Source: an uncultured Treponema sp.
GTDB taxonomy: Bacteria > Spirochaetota > Spirochaetia > Treponematales > Treponemataceae
NCBI GenBank assembly: GCA_947176045.1
Contig: CAMWPF010000080.1
Coordinates: 1-6,768, forward strand
Reading direction: 5' to 3'
Length of the DNA: 6,768 bases
Every line of letters starts with the position of its first letter. Position 1 is the first letter of the stretch. The notes below the pieces were generated by a model that was given only the letters and a program-made list of their open reading frames with translations, searched no databases and was not told the origin of the DNA. The translations under genes and the position numbers were made by a program. Shown piece after piece: positions 5,180 to 6,768 of the stretch.

Positions 5180-5805
5180 CAGCGCGGCAGCAGCGCCGCC
5201 AAAAGGCACGTTCCTTCCACAATCGCCTCATGCTCCGCCGGAGCGATCCGCGCGTACAGCGACTCAGGCGTGTCGCCCGCAAGCACAGGCACCTTCTTCT
5301 GCACGAGAATTTTTCCCGTATCGCAGCCGCCGTCCACCAGATGAACCGTACAGCCGCTTTCTGCCTCGCCGGCAGCAAGCACCGCCTCGTGGACGCGGCG
5401 CCCCCACATTCCGACGCCGCCGAATTTCGGCAGAAGCGACGGATGCAGGTTCAGCATCCGTCCGGCATAAACGTCGATAATCCTGCCGCACAGGACGGTC
5501 AGCCAGCCCGCCTGCACGACCGCCCTGACGCCGCGCGCCTCGCACACCGCAAGCACCTTGTCGGAAACGGCGGCGCGCTTTTCGTCGCGGGAAGCAGCCT
5601 TCGCCGCCTCCGCGCCCATGACGGCATACGGACTGACCAATTCCACAGGAATTCCGGCGGACTTCGCCCGCTCGACGGCATACGCGTCCTTGTGGTCGCT
5701 CAAGACGACTGCAATCCGATACGGGCAGTCCGCCGCCGCCTTCTGATAATCAATCAACGCCTGAAGGTTCGTCCCGCCGCCGGAGACAAGCACCGCAATG
5801 TCCAT
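5179..5805 (-). CDS. purN: Phosphoribosylglycinamide formyltransferase
   Basis: Cytoplasmic GAR transformylase of de novo purine synthesis: it moves a formyl group from 10-formyltetrahydrofolate to GAR, giving FGAR. The 208-residue protein begins MDIAVLVSGGGTNLQ, the phosphate-binding loop. The catalytic triad is visible as N119 and H121 in NLHPSLLPKF and D162 in GGCDTG, with SGCTVH between. GGVGMWGRRVHEAVL (129-143) is the family's substrate-loop region, and DTPESLYARI..EH closes the core. I chose the ATG at 5805: GAGG lies nine bases before it, and PurN proteins start immediately before this strand. A TTG at 5820 overlapping the purM stop (TTGA) would add five residues but lacks a well-placed ribosome binding site. 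It is 11 bases downstream of purM and in the same operon. Confidence 0.96.
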   Translation of the reverse strand: MDIAVLVSGGGTNLQALIDYQKAAADCPYRIAVVLSDHKDAYAVERAKSAGIPVELVSPYAVMGAEAAKAASRDEKRAAVSDKVLAVCEARGVRAVVQAGWLTVLCGRIIDVYAGRMLNLHPSLLPKFGGVGMWGRRVHEAVLAAGEAESGCTVHLVDGGCDTGKILVQKKVPVLAGDTPESLYARIAPAEHEAIVEGTCLLAALLPR

Positions 5806-5816
5806 TTCGGCCCGCC

Positions 5817-6768
5817 TCAATCCTCGAACAGCACTTCGTCTTTCTGGCTCTTGATTTCGCCGGACGCGCGCGCAACGCGCCCGATTTTGTACGCCTTCAT
5901 GTCCGGAATTCCCGGCTTTGCGTATTTGTGCGCGTTCTTGTTGAACAATTCCACGACGGCGTCCGCATCAGAAGCCTTGACCGCAAGGACAAAGCCGATC
6001 CCCATGTTGAACGTGTTGAATACGCCGTCCGCATCCGCACCGCGCCGCACCAGCTCGTCAAAAACCGGCGGCACGTCCCAGCTGGAACGGCGGATGACGG
6101 AGACGAACTGCTTGCTGCCGCCGACGTCCTTCGGGTACATCCGCGGAATGTTCTCGTAAAATCCGCCGCCTGTTATATGAACCATGCCGTGGACGGACGC
6201 GCGGAACTGCTCCAGAACTTCCATGACAGGCTTGACGTAGATCCGCGTCGGCGTCAAAAGCACATCGCCGATCGTCCTTCCCGTCGGCTGTCCGCCTTCC
6301 AAAAACGGCTCGGCAAAATCCTTCACCAGCGCGCGGACAAGCGAAAATCCGTTCGAATGGACGCCGGTTGAAGACAGCCCGACAAGGACGTCGCCTTCCG
6401 CAATGTCCTTCCCGGAAATCAGCCCGTCCCGCTCGCCGACGCCGACAGCAAAGCCCGCCAGGTCATACTTTCCGTCGTCGTAAAAGCCCGGCATTTCGGC
6501 AGTCTCGCCGCCAAGCAGGGCGCAGCCGGACTCAACGCAGCCGTCGGCGACGCCCTTCACCAGCTCCGCCGCGACGTCCGCCTCCAGCCTTCCGCAGGCG
6601 ACATAATCAAGGAAAAAAAGCGGCTGCGTCCCGGAACAGAGGATGTCGTTGACGCTCATCGCCACGCAGTCGATGCCGACCGTATCGTACTTCTTCATCT
6701 GGAACGCGACGTCCAGCTTGGTTCCGACGCCGTCCGTGCCGCTCACCATGACGGGATCCTTCAGCCCC
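5817..6768 (-). CDS. purM: Phosphoribosylformylglycinamidine cyclo-ligase (AIR synthetase), 5' end outside window
   Basis: Purine-pathway enzyme that closes the imidazole ring, turning FGAM and ATP into AIR. The frame runs to the window edge; 316 residues are visible from GLKDPVMVSGTDGVGTKL, and by comparison with E. coli PurM (345 residues) about 50-55 N-terminal residues are missing. Seen in order: SGTDGVGTK (nucleotide/phosphate loop), DCVAMSVNDIL, FFLDYVA, LLGGETAEMPG, AGFAVG, GLSSTGVHSNGFSLVR, HITGGGFYENIPRM and NMGIGFVL, all PurM hallmarks in the expected spacing. The C-terminus (ASGEIKSQKDEVLFED) is complete. It is followed by purN after 11 bases, the purM-purN order also found in E. 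coli. The promoter lies outside the window, so control by a purine repressor or riboswitch cannot be judged. Confidence 0.97.
   Translation of the reverse strand, partial: GLKDPVMVSGTDGVGTKLDVAFQMKKYDTVGIDCVAMSVNDILCSGTQPLFFLDYVACGRLEADVAAELVKGVADGCVESGCALLGGETAEMPGFYDDGKYDLAGFAVGVGERDGLISGKDIAEGDVLVGLSSTGVHSNGFSLVRALVKDFAEPFLEGGQPTGRTIGDVLLTPTRIYVKPVMEVLEQFRASVHGMVHITGGGFYENIPRMYPKDVGGSKQFVSVIRRSSWDVPPVFDELVRRGADADGVFNTFNMGIGFVLAVKASDADAVVELFNKNAHKYAKPGIPDMKAYKIGRVARASGEIKSQKDEVLFED

Noticed and set aside
5806..5820. TTG start for purN overlapping the purM stop
   Set aside because: The ATG at 5805 has GAGG at good spacing and matches the usual PurN N-terminus; the purine-rich stretch before TTG is too close.
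5230..6159. A 309-codon plus-strand frame opposite purN and purM
   Set aside because: Both strands cannot be real over conserved purine genes; the protein shows no family features and no ribosome binding site was seen.
1..6768. CRISPR arrays, tRNA/rRNA genes, insertion sequences or prophage genes
   Set aside because: No regularly spaced repeats, cloverleaf-like segments, transposase or integrase motifs were seen on either strand. The window reads as core chromosome.

Overview
The window is a slice of GC-rich bacterial chromosome (roughly 60% G+C by eye) carrying mostly core genes. Clear Shine-Dalgarno sequences precede most starts, and two promoters match the sigma-70 consensus almost perfectly. 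The phylum cannot be fixed from the sequence. The four-cysteine L28, the form of PurN and the pyruvate kinase with a C-terminal extension would fit a strict-anaerobe gut-type lineage. Lentisphaerota/Verrucomicrobiota or a GC-rich Firmicute such as a Negativicute are possibilities, held only weakly. There is no rRNA, tRNA, CRISPR array or recognisable mobile element.

Layout. (1) 1-2042, plus strand: the 3' part of pyruvate kinase, overlapping by one base (TGATG) with a PhnP-like metallo-beta-lactamase-fold hydrolase. (2) 2043-2176: two tandem hairpins between convergent genes; the one nearer rpmB is a proper intrinsic terminator for it. (3) 2177-2404, minus: rpmB (ribosomal protein L28, zinc-ribbon form) with its own near-consensus promoter. 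(4) 2544-3425, minus: a LysR-type regulator. (5) 3426-3652: an AT-rich divergent control region with a LysR-type dyad. (6) 3653-4545, plus: a small PQ-loop/SemiSWEET-like membrane protein overlapping by one base with an SGNH/GDSL-like hydrolase. (7) 4546-4704: a terminator-like hairpin interlocked with a strong promoter. (8) 4705-5130, plus: a short putative lipoprotein of unknown function. (9) 5131-5178: a convergent junction with GC-rich hairpins. (10) 5179-6768, minus: purN and the truncated purM, consecutive genes of de novo purine synthesis.

How the genes work together. purM and purN form an obvious operon: FGAM to AIR, and GAR to FGAR. Pyruvate kinase and the MBL-fold hydrolase look co-transcribed and translationally coupled, although no pathway link is evident. 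The most system-like unit is the LysR regulator facing the PQ-loop/SGNH pair across an AT-rich region with a T-N11-A dyad: a compact regulator, membrane carrier and hydrolase set whose substrate is unknown. The most unusual control architecture is at 4616-4681. There a hairpin plus T-tract sits directly on the predicted start site of a consensus promoter, so it could stop upstream transcripts yet be incomplete in transcripts that start locally.
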